DNA from: Perca fluviatilis
Lineage: Eukaryota; Chordata; Actinopteri; Perciformes; Percidae
Reading direction: 5' to 3'
Assembly: GCF_010015445.1 (NCBI RefSeq)
Contig: NC_053121.1
Span: forward strand, 32,377,934 to 32,441,933
DNA: 64,000 nt
Within the stretch, counting starts at the first letter, position 1. Each line of letters starts with the position of its first letter. A program made the translations under genes and the position numbers. Under the pieces are notes generated by a model. It had not been told where the DNA came from. It saw only the letters and a program-made list of their open reading frames with translations, and made no database searches. This document shows, piece by piece, positions 37,856 to 49,242 of the stretch.

Positions 37856-39635
37856 TCTTCTTACTGAACTTCGTCAGGGTTCTGAGTGACAAACGTGAAC
37901 ATTGTTGAATTCCACTTTAACTGCTTTGGATCCAAGCAGATTGACGCTGCGTGTTGTCCTCCATGAAGGAGGTCAAGGTTACAGGTATGAATGTTAGGTG
38001 TTAAAAACATACGTAATCCTTCAAAGGAATCTGTATGTTTCCTTTGAGGAATGAAGGAACTAGTCCATGAAACCTGAAAGAGCACTTGTTGCCAAGGTAA
38101 GAACTAAATGGGACCATACAAAAAAAACAATAAACCCCTACAATGAATACATGAATATGGTTACTAACCAAGTAATCATAATGATGGAAATACTTGAGCT
38201 CTTGCATTGATTACTGTTTTGTTTTTGCATCAAGGCACGCATTAGAAACTGTATATTCTTGTGATGAATAATTAATGAGTAATCAATGTACAAATAAATG
38301 TTTTTTTATTAATGAATTCATGCAGTTCATGTAAACTTACTTTAAAGTGCCCTGTTATTTTATTATATAATCCTTCACTCCAATCATTGATTTTTAAACA
38401 CTAATAAAAAGGTTTCTCCATGTTTATTACTCATAGCTCAATAAAGTCAAAACAGAGGGCAGTCACATCACATACAATTAGTGTTTTGTAGTTAAAAGAC
38501 TCAATATCGCTATTGAATTCACTACATTCACTATAATTTAACATTAAGTTTCGCGTTCATGCCAAAAAGTTGGTTAGATTTGTTAGTACAATTTTTTTTA
38601 AAGTGGGTGTTTTTTGGGTCATATTTTTCCAAATTTTATTTTAATCTACACTAATACGGGTCTCTCATAAAATAAGTTCAATCGAGGCAGAACTGACTGA
38701 TTCTTATCAGCTTACACCCTTATCAAGAGACATCACATAAAAGTATTATTAAATACATCTTATTTTCTTAAGTGACTATGGTTGGACTATCACTTATTTT
38801 ACCTTACAGTGGATTCAATTATAGATCCCAGCACAATTATAAGTAATGATGTTATGATAACAAGTTATTTGGAGTGAATGTAAATTAGAATTTCAGGAAA
38901 TTAGGTCTGCAGCGCATATTACGATATAATTTGAAATTTTGCCACGATTCAATGTTAATCAACTTCAAATAGTATGAGACAATTAAAATATATATAAAAT
39001 GAACAATTTCTTGGAATTATATGATCTGAATTCTGACCATATCAACATGCCTGTATCATATCAAAGAAGTAACACACATCACTGTGTTGTTATTGTGGAA
39101 TGTGAGATAACAGAATCCTGAGATGCCAATGCTCTTTTTTTCCCTGATGTGGCTGCTTCAGATCAGTTCGTGAGTTATTGAGGCTAATTAATATGGACGG
39201 TGCAGGGTGTGACAGGCTGAAGGATGGCGTCTCTCAGCCACATTCATTTGCTCTTATCTCCATCAGACACTCAGCAACTTCACCCTCGTTCACAGCGTCC
39301 ATTTAGCTTAGATGGGAGATGCTGCATGATAAAGGCCACTGAGGTCACAAACTGCTGCAATAAAAAAATAAGAACCTAACTAGCTCTCAGTGTGATCTGA
39401 TTTGAAACCATTTTCCACCCATGGCATGTTTTTGGTTTTGTGATATTATATTACTGACAAGATAGATACAAATCATTATTCATTCAGAAATCCTGGAAAT
39501 GATTAGGAAATTCAGTCCAGCCACTAAAGATAGACTTGTGTTTTCCGTCAGCTGAATTTTGATCTGCTTTCTGAGTGGCTGAGCTCAGTTACAGCTAAAG
39601 CTTCTTCATGCTGTCAAGAGAAATGTTAGAGGCTT
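37520..39635. other. Intergenic, contains (TA)n array
   Basis: A (TA)n array of about 74 bp lies at 37781-37854. The remainder is AT-rich and has no recognised exon or transposon terminus. Confidence 0.5.
37781..37854. repeat. (TA)n microsatellite
   Basis: Uninterrupted TA units, read directly. Confidence 0.95.
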
Positions 39636-39985
39636 ACAAGTCTTGCTTTGCCAGAACTTCCTCCACAGCGCTGCGGAGAAGGGTCTGGCTAGTCCACACA
39701 GCATTCCGGGATAGGAGAAAAACTCTGGTTTATTGGCATTTCTTTAAACCAATCACAGTCGTCCTGGGGGGGGGGGGCGCTAAGCGCCGGATGGAGCAAT
39801 GGTGCCGCTGCAAAATAGCCTTGGGAAGGAAATTGTTTCGTTGGAACTTTGTCAAAAGTAGTTTTAGTCGTGCAACAGAAAACTCAGATTGGACAGATAG
39901 TCTAGCTAGCTGTCTGGATTTACCCTGCAGAGATCTGAGGAGCAGTTAACCATAGTCCTCAGAAATCCACCGGAGTTTTGGATTA
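39636..39985 (+). mobile_element. Family A DNA transposon, copy 4 (right end worn)
   Basis: AGTCTTGCTTTGCCAGAAC opens the copy and the body matches copy 2 through CTAGCTAGCTGTCTGG and CAGAGATCTGAGGAGC. It ends in a poly-A-like stretch (39987-40010) without the TAGACTA terminus. A G-run at 39765-39776 interrupts the body. Confidence 0.75.
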
Positions 39986-39989
39986 CAAC

Positions 39990-40573
39990 ACAAAGAAAGA
40001 AAAAAAAAACATACATATAGGAGATTTAAATGATAGCAGAGAAAGAATATTTTCATAATCTCTTAAAACACTTTATTTTAACCCAACCAACCATTTATAA
40101 GCAGTAAACCAGTTAATAAATTCTCATGACACATCCATCACTGGTGATTAACACACTGCGTTTATCTTATAAATCTTACATTGGGGTGTTATCCTTGACT
40201 AAACTGCATATTATTCTTTTAGTTGGATATAAACAATAAAGCCAAACCTTTAAGTTGACCCGTTTAAACAGACTGCTGGGCACGCCCATCTGGTACGGCT
40301 TTAAATCTTGTACCACTGCCAGGCTAAATCACTTGTCTGCAAGGGCAGATCACAATAATCCATTTTACACCAATTTAACAGAAACAAGGCATGGGAATGG
40401 AATCAGTAGCAGATAACGCCTCTGTTTAGAAACGTTAGTTAATCTTTACACAATGTCACAGAGCATAAATCAATCTTAATTTCATCGCTGAAACAGCTGA
40501 TTAGGATATTTTCTCGTGCATGCAATTGTGTAGACTTGATTGTGTGATGAGTGTGACATAGTTTTCTGTGACT
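39990..40573. other. Intergenic, no feature supported
   Basis: No recognised termini or exons before the hAT MITE at 40574. Confidence 0.4.
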
Positions 40574-40855
40574 CAGTGGTGTAGTCTAATGTATTGTAGT
40601 GGGTATACTGTACTGTATATGTATGGGCCTATATATATGGGCCAGGATCAAAGACTTCATTTCCTGCATTCTGACACACTTTTATGCACATAATTTACTG
40701 TGGAACAAAAACACAGATGACAATTCAAAATATATCAGAATTATAATGGAAAGTATGTTATGTGCCATTGCACATTTTGTGGGTATATGGAAACCCTGGA
40801 GCTTTCTTAGTGGGTAAACTGCGTATACCTGCGTATAACATAGACTACACCACTG
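40574..40855. mobile_element. hAT MITE with 8-bp target duplication
   Basis: CAGTGGTGTAGTCTA and TAGACTACACCACTG are inverted ends, and CTGTGACT is duplicated exactly at 40566-40573 and 40856-40863. The 282-bp interior is non-coding. It lies about 500 bp upstream of the promoter of lectin gene 1. Confidence 0.88.
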
Positions 40856-41141
40856 CTGTGACTCTACCATTTTCAACAATACTGTCTCCCTGACGAGGCA
40901 CCGAAATATTTACACAATATAATGTATCTACAGACCGGGATCAAGCACAACAAAGCTAAGTTTGCATTTTTGAAATTTAGAAATATGACTTTTCTTGCAT
41001 CTCAGTCATGTAACATGTGTCACTCATTTGACCTCAGTGGGAAGTTAATCGGTGAGTCAGAAATCGGTGGGAAAAGGGAACAGAAACAACAGAAGATGAA
41101 ATGATGGAGCGTGAGACTTAACCACTTCTCTCTCGGTTTGC

Positions 41142-41405
41142 TTGAATAATTTTGGCCGAAAATTACCTTGAAATCTGAACTGAGAATATGGACATACAGG
41201 TCAAGATTATTTTCGGACCAATCAGAGTTAAGATTCTGTCAAACATTTGGATGACGTGCAAAAGGAGCATCCTGTTTTCTGCGCAATAAATAAATGTTGT
41301 ATCAACATTCATTTTTGCTGGGATTGTTATAAATCAGCGGCAGCATCTTCACGTGAATGCAGTCGTATTGATACTTATTTCTTTTGATCATCTCAGAGTC
41401 AAAGG
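41142..41405 (+). promoter_or_regulatory. Proximal promoter and non-coding exon of lectin gene 1
   Basis: A CCAAT box (CCAATCAGAG, core 41218-41222) and a TATA-like TATAAAT at 41328-41334 predict a start near 41358. The non-coding first exon then ends at 41405 before a GTAAGT donor. The same elements, spacing and intervening bases (for example CATCCTGTTTTCTGCGCAAT and CAGCATCTTCACGTGAATGC) recur upstream of lectin gene 2. Conservation between paralogues argues for function. The exact transcription start is inferred. Confidence 0.7.
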
Positions 41406-41951
41406 GTAAGTGCATATTTATAGGCTATTTCCCATTTAGATTATTGAATATTATATTGTAAGTAAATGTTCTGCAGATTCATTAACTCTAATTCACTTTC
41501 ACTCCAGTTTTATTTAAAGCGCTTTATTATTCCCGTAAAACTACATGATCTCATTAAAATTTAAATGCTTGAATTATCTCATGCAATCTTAATTTTGTGC
41601 TTGCTCCAAAAGCAAACCACATATAAGGTTATATATTTTGGCTCAATCCTTGCAAATAATTTATTGGCTTTCGCATGTTACCAGCAATGTTTGCGTATTA
41701 ATTAAGCAAGCTTTCCATGTAAATGTCACATCTGACCAAACTCTGTACTCGTAAATATAACACTTCGTCAAGCCCCAGTAGGCATGTATATTTGATTGGA
41801 GCATATCTACAATACAGCATTTATAAAGAGTGTCAAAAAGTAACTTTAGAAGTCTAAATTACTAACTATTTGTGTCTATATAATAGTGTATTTGTGGCTT
41901 TACAAAACTATAAATGTCTCCTCTCAACAGGAAAAACAGACCATCATCAGA

Positions 41952-44900
41952 ATGGAGTTAATGGAAATCGACGATGACGAAATATATATAAATAAGAACC
42001 TCACAATGGAAGGCCTCATTAATAAAGGTACAGTATCAACCTGAAAACACATAGAAAAAATATTAAGAATATCAGGTACAACTAATAAAAAGTGTAATTC
42101 AGTTGCTTTTGGAAACTAACCTGTTGATCAACTTAAATGTTAACAAAAATAAGCTTTTCATATGCATATGTGTTGCTCTGTAATAAAAGCTTTTATGTAT
42201 TTGGGTTTCTAAAAATCTATGAAGGTGCTATTATTTCACGGGGAGAATCTGGTGAATCTGTCTCTTAGAAATGACATTTAGCTTAACTTTTTTCTTACTT
42301 TTGATTAAATTAGATTTACAGAGAAAGAAGCAGCCCAGTAGACGTGTGACTGTGTGTCTTGGGTTACTGTGTGCTGTCCTGTTGGCTGGTAACATAGGAC
42401 AGTTTATCTACTGTAAGTAATTTGTTTGTTATCACTGAAAATATGAAAAATGTCTTTAGCAACTGCCAACTGGCCTTTCTTTGAGAAACCAGGTGATGTT
42501 GTAGACCACGTGCCAAACTCAAGGCCCGCGGGCCAAATCTGGCCCGTCGTAAATTTTGATTTTGCCCGCATATCAATTTAGGTTCACAATAAACTTTTGG
42601 CCCGCCTAGTTGTGCGCCAAACCAAAAAGACAGAAAAGTGTTCGTCTCAAGCAGAATTTGGCAGATTTGCCTTGACTTTCCCACAGAAGCACAGAGTTTT
42701 CATATTCATGCTGTGAAACAGGTTGCTGTGAGTCGGCTGTTTGGTAGCTGCTTTTAAAAATGTAATCTTTGTTTTGCTTGAGTTGCTAAACTCCATGTTG
42801 GCTAGGGAACTTTATTTGCTGACTTTTTGAGGGCTTTATGTCAACCAAACTGTAAGTGAGAAAGCTATATGGGACATGCAATAAAACAGTCAATGATTTG
42901 GACTTTTTCAAAATAAAAGCATGTCAATAAACTAAACATGTCTGGCCCTTAATGTGATTCTTATTTCCAGTGTGGCCTTTGGTGAAGTTGAGTTTGACAC
43001 CCCTGTATGTAGACAATCATACAAAATACAAAGGAGAGAAAAAAAAGAATCTTTCCGAAATACCGTAATATTTAGAATTTCTTTGCATTTCACAGATGAG
43101 ATGATCAGCCGTCCCATGTCAGCAGACCCAACACAGGCCAGCTACATTCAAGGAGATCGACTGCAGAGTCATGATGCTTCAACAGAAGAGAGAAAACAGT
43201 TAGAGGCCCGACTGAGTAACCTGACTAAAGAAAGAGACCAGTTGCAGCGAAGCTACAATTCTTTGACAACTCAAAGAGATGAGTTCAAGGCCAGTTTAAA
43301 CAATCTGAAAAGTGAGAGGGATCGGTTGCAAGCAAGCTATAATGACATGCAGAGAAATCTTGAGGGTTTGCAGACAAATCACAATAATCTGACAGTGAGT
43401 AAAGACCAGCTACAGACCAATTACAGTAGCCTGCAAAGAAAAAAAGATGAGTTGCAGACTTTGTTTACTACGCTGAGAGAAAACAGAGATCAGTTACAGA
43501 GCAATTTCTCTTCACTGAAGAACAACAAGGACCAGTTGCAAAGAAGCTACAACACACTGAGTATAAAGGAAAACCACCTTCAGATTAGCTACAATTCATT
43601 GTGGAAAGACAAGGAACTATTGCAAACCAGTTATAATACACTGCAGAGGAAAATAGAGCAATTGCAGGCCAATTACAGTAGTTTGGCTACATTTAGAGAT
43701 CAGTACAAGAAGAAGATCGACAAAATAAAAGGTAAAGCTGTTTTAATACATTTAGTACACCATTACAATGATTGTTTTTTGCTATATTTTTTGTGATATT
43801 TTACCCCTTTTTCTTGTGTTTAATTTGCAGGCATACCCTGTCAAACAGGCTGGAGGAAGTTCGACATCAGCTGTTACTTTGTTTCAACTGCAAAGAAAAA
43901 CTGGACGTTAAGCAGACAAGACTGCATCGCAAGAGGAGCAGATCTGGTGGTCATAGACAGCAGGGATGAACAGGTGAGAAAGAAAGTCTAGGTTATGCAA
44001 TCATTATATGTAGCCTATGTGCACCGATTTATGAGCGAATCCTGCTTCATCGCTTACTGCCTGTCTTCAAGGGTGTAACTGGTTTACTATTGTAAGGTTG
44101 TATGGGCATCTGCATTTCAAACAAATCTGCTCTGCTCTGTGAGAACTAGCACCTTACAGCTGCTCTGCTCAGCCTCTCTTGGCTCACCACTGAACAAAGG
44201 ATCTGAGTATAAAGGCTACTTTTTATAGTTGTGTTATTAATTTGAATATGCCAACGTTATATTTTCAACCAAATTGTTTTACTGTAATAATACGCATAGC
44301 CATAACACCAGATTTACTAGTAATGGTCATATCGTTGTAACTAGCCTAAGGACTTGCTCATCATAAAAAACTGTTATGTATCGAGCCTTAACAAACTGGA
44401 ATAAGTTACCCCTAGAGTATTCGGTTAATTAAATATAAATCATCTTTCAAAAAGTATATGGAGAGGCATCTATCTGGCATGCAGATGAAAGATTGAACAC
44501 TGGAAAGTTACTATATTAGTCTTGTATGATTCTTAAACTGTTTATAAAATATACATTCCTCTTGTTTTATAATTGTTTTTCTATAACACATGTTTGTTCT
44601 TTGTGAAAAGGTTTTAGATTGTGGGTTATTTATAAAGTAATAGTTCCTGAGTGAGACTGTTAGTTTGATCTCTTGTTTTAAGGGAAATAGTAAGTGTGTC
44701 TATGTTCCCGGGGATTGATTCATAGTTGTCTGCCTATCTATGAGGAAAAAAGATTTTCAGAGATTATTATTTATCTTTCAATCATTCCTGTCTTCTCTAT
44801 GTGCTACACTAACAGGCATTTGTCAACGGGTTACTGCAATCAAACCAAAATGCCTGGATCGGTCTGACTGACCATCTTAAAGAGGGGACTTGGATGTGGG

Positions 44901-45504
44901 TGGATGGGACTCCAGTCACCACCGCGTAAGTTTTAACTGCCAGAGTGTAGGGACTGAAATATCTGACAGGACATAATAATTAGACAGGTCAGATAATTGG
45001 ACAGGTTCCTTAATTAATCATCTTTTCTGCTACTGTATTAACGTTCTCTTTAATATTCCATTTCTTTTACGGTTTACATCCTTTATTGTATTTTTGAAAA
45101 CATGTCAACAACTTGTAAAACAGCAAATGAACATTTTTTAATATTACCTACAGCTATTAACCATTTCATTTTAAGGATCAGTGGAGATGTTAACCTTTGT
45201 TGATGACAGATAATAATCTTATGTGAACTGAACTCTAATTTCTGTCAAAAATTCAAGTCACAGTTTGGGTCACAAACAAAAGGTCAGAACAGCTGGGAAA
45301 CAGAAACTGGGTGCATCTGAGAGAGGAGTAAATTGTTTCTGTCTGCGCTGTCCTACTCTGTACATCAGGTTCTGGCAGCCCGGGCAGCCCAACAGCTACA
45401 CTGGGAACCAGGACTGTGGAGAAACTGTGCAGAAATCCTCAGGAGTGGGAGCATGGAACGATGATGGCTGTTTTTCCGATCAGACCGCAATCTGTGAGAA
45501 ATAA
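41952..45504 (+). CDS. Lectin gene 1: type II membrane C-type lectin receptor, CD209/CLEC4-like
   Basis: Spliced coding exons: 41952-42027, 42314-42412, 43096-43731, 43831-43973, 44816-44925, 45369-45504, all with AG/GT borders and compatible phases, giving 399 residues. A non-coding exon ends at 41405 and the next begins at 41931. Residues 1-36 are cytoplasmic (DDDEIYINKN, basic RKKQPSRR before the membrane). Residues 37-58 form the single span (VTVCLGLLCAVLLAGNIG). Residues 59-270 are a coiled-coil neck of twelve 14-residue units. Residues 271-399 are the carbohydrate-recognition domain. It has six cysteines, WIGL, a QPN triplet, E in DCGE and WND, the residues expected for calcium and sugar contact. 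QPN sits between the mannose-type EPN and galactose-type QPD. By family it is a cell-surface glycan receptor of myeloid cells; ligand and cell type are inferred. Neighbour lectin gene 2 is convergent. A closer orthologue assignment is not possible by eye. Confidence 0.9.
42507..43006. mobile_element. hAT element P in intron 2 of lectin gene 1
   Basis: The left terminus CACGTGCCAAACTCAAGG and right GTTTGACACCCCTG are inverted. The near-perfect 8-bp duplication TTGTAGAC / ATGTAGAC flanks it. The same intron in gene 2 reads TGATGTTGTAAACAATCATA without the insert (near 56521-56528, minus strand), which is the empty site. The body is GC-rich only at the left end (GGCCCGCGGGCC). No transposase frame is present. 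Confidence 0.88.
43188..43691 (+). repeat. Twelve tandem 42-bp units encoding the neck of lectin gene 1
   Basis: Residues 90-257 are twelve consecutive 14-residue units, each two heptads, with the pattern xRDQLQxSYNSLxx. LQ sits at fixed positions and there are no gaps. Five N-x-S/T sequons lie in the array (SNLT, NNLT, NYSS twice, NFSS). The units differ by point changes, so the array is not recent. Lectin gene 2 has about four such units. By analogy with DC-SIGN, whose neck uses 23-residue repeats, the array should oligomerise and lift the binding head from the membrane. That is inference. Confidence 0.92.
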
Positions 45505-45879
45505 GACCGCGGTGACTTACGCGGTTGATGATAGCGTGTGGCTTTCGACTGTGCTACTAACATAGCCCACATCTATTATGTATTGGTTCTGCGACAATAG
45601 TATTCCCTCATTAGCAAGAACACAGACACTTTTTTTGAGTCATGTCGCATCCACTTTTTACTCACTAAAATACCATTTGTTTATTAATCTGCAGTTGAAA
45701 GTAGTGCCCAACTAATGCACTATTTACTCCTTTTTTAGTTACGGTTACTAAAAAATACAGTGCCGAGCTGTTTTAGAAAATTATTTAGCGTTTTTTGAAC
45801 ATGATAGAATATATTCAGGGCCCATTTTTAAAGATTTTCTTCTTAAGTGGGAACCATGGACGTGGAGCCACCACAGTAA
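45505..45879 (+). other. 3-prime flank of lectin gene 1
   Basis: The first 60 bp after the stop align loosely with the 3-prime flank of gene 2 (GTGTGGCT shared at a similar offset). I found no clear AATAAA before the element at 45880; the only nearby AATAAA (46305) lies inside that transposon. The 3-prime end of the transcript is therefore unplaced. Confidence 0.4.
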
Positions 45880-46537
45880 GGGCTCCTGCACCCTGCCTGC
45901 GTGGCGTGAGCGTGTCAGCTGCGTGGGGTGTCCGTTTTTATTTCGGCTCACATGTTAACACGTTAGAGCTTGCACACTGCCTGCGTGACACGCACATCAC
46001 AGGAGCCGCGCCGAAAACGCGTGCCTGCTAGAAATAGGACCGACGCCTATTTTTCACGTGACACGCAAGCGCGTTGGAAGCGTTTCCAGGCAAAATAGAA
46101 TACGAAAAGATGTTTATATGTCATTTTGACACAAATACATTTAATTAATGACATTTTGATGTTTGAAAGTCTCTAGGTTTTGACATAAATGCAGATATAA
46201 ATGTAATTTACAAAAATAATAACTAATTATCGATTTTCAAATATTGCACCAACGAAATATTCTGTAGCCTATTTTGCTGTCAATACTGCCGACGTTGTCT
46301 TTGCAAAATAAAGTTGAAGAACAAGCTATTATTTCATTTTATCAATGGGAAACATACAAGTGTACAGACAAGGCTAGCAGCAGCAGCGCCGTGTCAGACA
46401 TGTTTCTGGTGTGCAAAGACATAGGAAACGCCACGCAGCCGCCACGCAGCCGCCACGCAGCCGCCACGCAGCCGCCACGCAGCCGCCACGCAACAGAAAC
46501 ACCACGCTCCCGCCACGCAGGCAGTGTGCAGGAGCTC
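45880..46537. mobile_element. Harbinger-like MITE U with internal 11-bp tandem repeat
   Basis: GGGCTCCTGCACCCTGCC and GGCAGTGTGCAGGAGCTC are inverted ends, flanked by TAA on both sides (45877-45879, 46538-46540), the target preference of PIF/Harbinger. Five tandem CCACGCAGCCG units lie at about 46431-46490. The long overlapping frames in this region on both strands are produced by that array, so no gene is called. Confidence 0.75.
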
Positions 46538-46999
46538 TAAATAATGAGAGATGGACTGACTCCCATTCTCCACCGGGCGCAAGCTTTCTGCACCGCAGTT
46601 TTGTTCCATCCTCCGCCACGTGCCATACCACACCGGGAGCGTCTCAGAAGCAGAGCATCTTGCTGCCCGAAATTTGATTGTCTCTCCAAGTAATTTACAG
46701 AACAATCGCGTGTTTATTAAACTAGTATCTACCTTCCACTCCAAGCACTCCTGTAATTTAACTCCACGCCTTCTCTTTTCTGGTGATGTCTTTTTAAAAA
46801 AAAAAATCAGTGATGTCATATTATGTTTTTCCACCTCCAAGATGAATCTCTCGCTGTCCGTGGTGTTGTAAAGGAGACATACAAGATATTGGAGGGGGGG
46901 CAGGGGGGGGGGAGGTCTTTTGGTTAATTGACCTGATTGTCTCGCCATTTCACCTTCTGCTCGGATGTCCAAACGCCCCGCGGCTCGCGATATCTTTGT
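46538..46999. other. Intergenic, no feature supported
   Basis: A G-rich run lies at 46891-46913. The frames here overlap on both strands and have no family resemblance. Confidence 0.4.
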
Positions 47000-47192
47000 T
47001 CCTACTATGGCCACGCCAAGACCCGCCCTTCAATTCACACACTACTATTGGCCAGGCGTCCATGCTTACATGTACAGGTCCTATCCCCTGTCCAATCGGC
47101 TATCCTAACCTTAACCACTCGAGGTCAATGCCTAACCCCAACCAATCGAGCTGCTATTGAAGGGCGGGTCTTGGCGTGGCCATAGTAGGAAA
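47000..47192. mobile_element. Short MITE W with 35-bp inverted ends
   Basis: TTCCTACTATGGCCACGCCA and TGGCGTGGCCATAGTAGGAA are near-perfect inverted ends, extending inward through AGACCCGCCCTTCAAT and its complement. The 190-bp element has CCTAACC-type runs inside. No coding content. Confidence 0.85.
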
Positions 47193-48048
47193 AATTATTT
47201 GGCCCACAACTCCAGTATAAGGCCTTTTTAGCTTTCATGACTTTAGATAAGTAAACTTTGATGCAGAACATTGTCAATCATTTCATACATTTAATATTTA
47301 GCTGATGATTAGTGTTTTATGTCATGGAATACTGCATGAATTGCTTGGTTGTACAGAAATAGATTTTGCTATGAGTGTACTACATTCATTTGTTGTGGCC
47401 TTTTTCATAGCTTTAGATATGATTGCAAATTGCCATCTGTTTAATAATGAATATGTATAAAAATGAATGTATATTAAAAATAGGATGGATGTTACAAAGC
47501 ACATACATAAAACATTTCCCTATGGTATAAATAACTTACTGTATCACTCTGTAATGATTAAGAATTTCCATCTTCTGTATTTTCCCAAATAAATTCCCTG
47601 CTGTGTTTGATGTGTGTGTGTGCATTTAGCTGTCATAGTCAAATGAATTACTGGGGTGAATTATTTTCTCTTCTCTGGGTAACGGGATGGCAAATTTCTA
47701 CTGTATTTTTACAGTAATTTCAGCCACGAAAATGAAAGAAAGATTATATCATATGTGCTGAAGATGTCTGTTTTTATTTGAATTTAAATGAATCCCACCA
47801 GCCCCTGGGGATAGAAGGAACTTGAACTTTACAAAAAAGAAATCCAATCATACTAATGACATTAATACAGTATCTGGAGTAGCAGTGGCTTAAAGCTGTC
47901 TGTGCTTCAGAATGTGTAAGAGAAGCAAATGAAATGAAATCCTGGTGTTTTCCAGCCTCCAGTTAAAATCATGTCTTCTTTCCTGTTCTATCCCTCTACT
48001 GTTCTTTGCACAAGGTCAGGAGAACTCACTTACTCATTCAAATATCTA

Positions 48049-48092
<44 letters not shown>

Positions 48093-48801
48093 ATATTAAA
48101 AATCGTTTAATATTTTCATTCAGTTTGCTACCTACCGTGTTGCTTTGCACTCTAATGTAACCTCATTTATTATAATACACTGGCAACACACAACACAACT
48201 CTTTTTTCTCTGCTCTGTGAGTCTAACCAGACCAACATGCCTGGTTGAGGCTCCTTGATCTTCTATTTTTAGCCAGGCGGCCCAAAGCTAAACCTCACCA
48301 CTGTACCGGGGGGGAGTGTGGGGAGTCCTACCTCAACCCCGACCACACGCTGTTTGGATCGAACTCATCTCTGGGGGTGGAATGAAAAGACTTTGTCCAA
48401 TTAATGGTTGAGATGCCCCATTCAAGAGCCGCTGCAATCAATGCAACCGCCACCACACCCAAAGTGAGCCACATGCCAGAGCGTGGTGTCTCTGCCCGCT
48501 AAATACATCTGCCCTGTCATACTGCTCACATGTTAGTGATTCTAAAACATGCTGCGGCTTCTTCTGACGCTGCGTTGTGTAACGTGAAGTCTGCTGTGGC
48601 TGCAGAGAACATTGTCAGCAGTCGGTGTCTGTCAGCGCGTTCCTGTAATCTTTTGCAGCAGGGTGGCAAGCGGAGGTGGACGCAGGAGGAGCAACACCCG
48701 TGTGATATAATGCAATCCAATGCAACACCTCTGCAATACAATCTAATTCCATCCTACTTTTTTGTGTTCAGTTTTTGTCACTTCATCTGAGCGACACTGA
48801 C
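47193..48801. other. Intergenic, contains (TA)n
   Basis: A (TA)n array at 48051-48089. The rest, including the C-rich segment 48230-48520, shows no exon or terminal repeats that I can name. Confidence 0.45.
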
Positions 48802-48805
48802 TTAA

Positions 48806-49238
48806 AGGGGCACTATGCAGTTTTGGCCATCGCTTTTTGCTCGCAGGTTTCTCTATAGAGCTCCCCCTACAGCTTCGGAATAGATATTAGGCAGCTCCTA
48901 TGTTTACTTGTGTCTGACTCCTCGCTCAGTCAGTCTGCCGTTTCGCTCAGCCATGGCAATAGTGTGAAAAACTCCATTGCTACCTTGTTAGCCGGTTCCT
49001 GAATCGGCGTATGTGTGCAGTGCCGTGAAGCAATTTGTTACATCGCGACACCTGATATCACTCGATACTTCCTGACGCTGAGGCCGAAAGTTGCAAGACT
49101 GATTTTTCCGCTCACAGGCGCTAGGGGGGAAGCGAGATGGCCACCATTGAACTTGAAAAAGTCATATAACCATTCCAAAGACTCCGAAGATGTTCAGTTA
49201 AGGTAAATTACCAAAAACAAAAACTGCATAGTTTCCCT
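48806..49238. mobile_element. TTAA-target MITE X1
   Basis: TTAA at 48802-48805 and 49239-49242. The inverted ends are AGGGGCACTATGCAGTTTT and AAAACTGCATAGTTTCCCT. The right-hand TTAA is also the left target of X2. No coding content. Confidence 0.82.
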
Positions 49239-49242
49239 TTAA

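Noticed and set aside
43974..44815. Possible LINE C-terminus in intron 4 of lectin gene 1 (around 44380-44500)
   Set aside because: A short KSIW-like stretch is suggestive but stops interrupt it and no target duplication or 3-prime tail was found.
46374..47014. Long overlapping frames on both strands (up to 206 codons)
   Set aside because: They come from the 11-bp CCACGCAGCCG array and the end of MITE U. No splice sites and no family resemblance.
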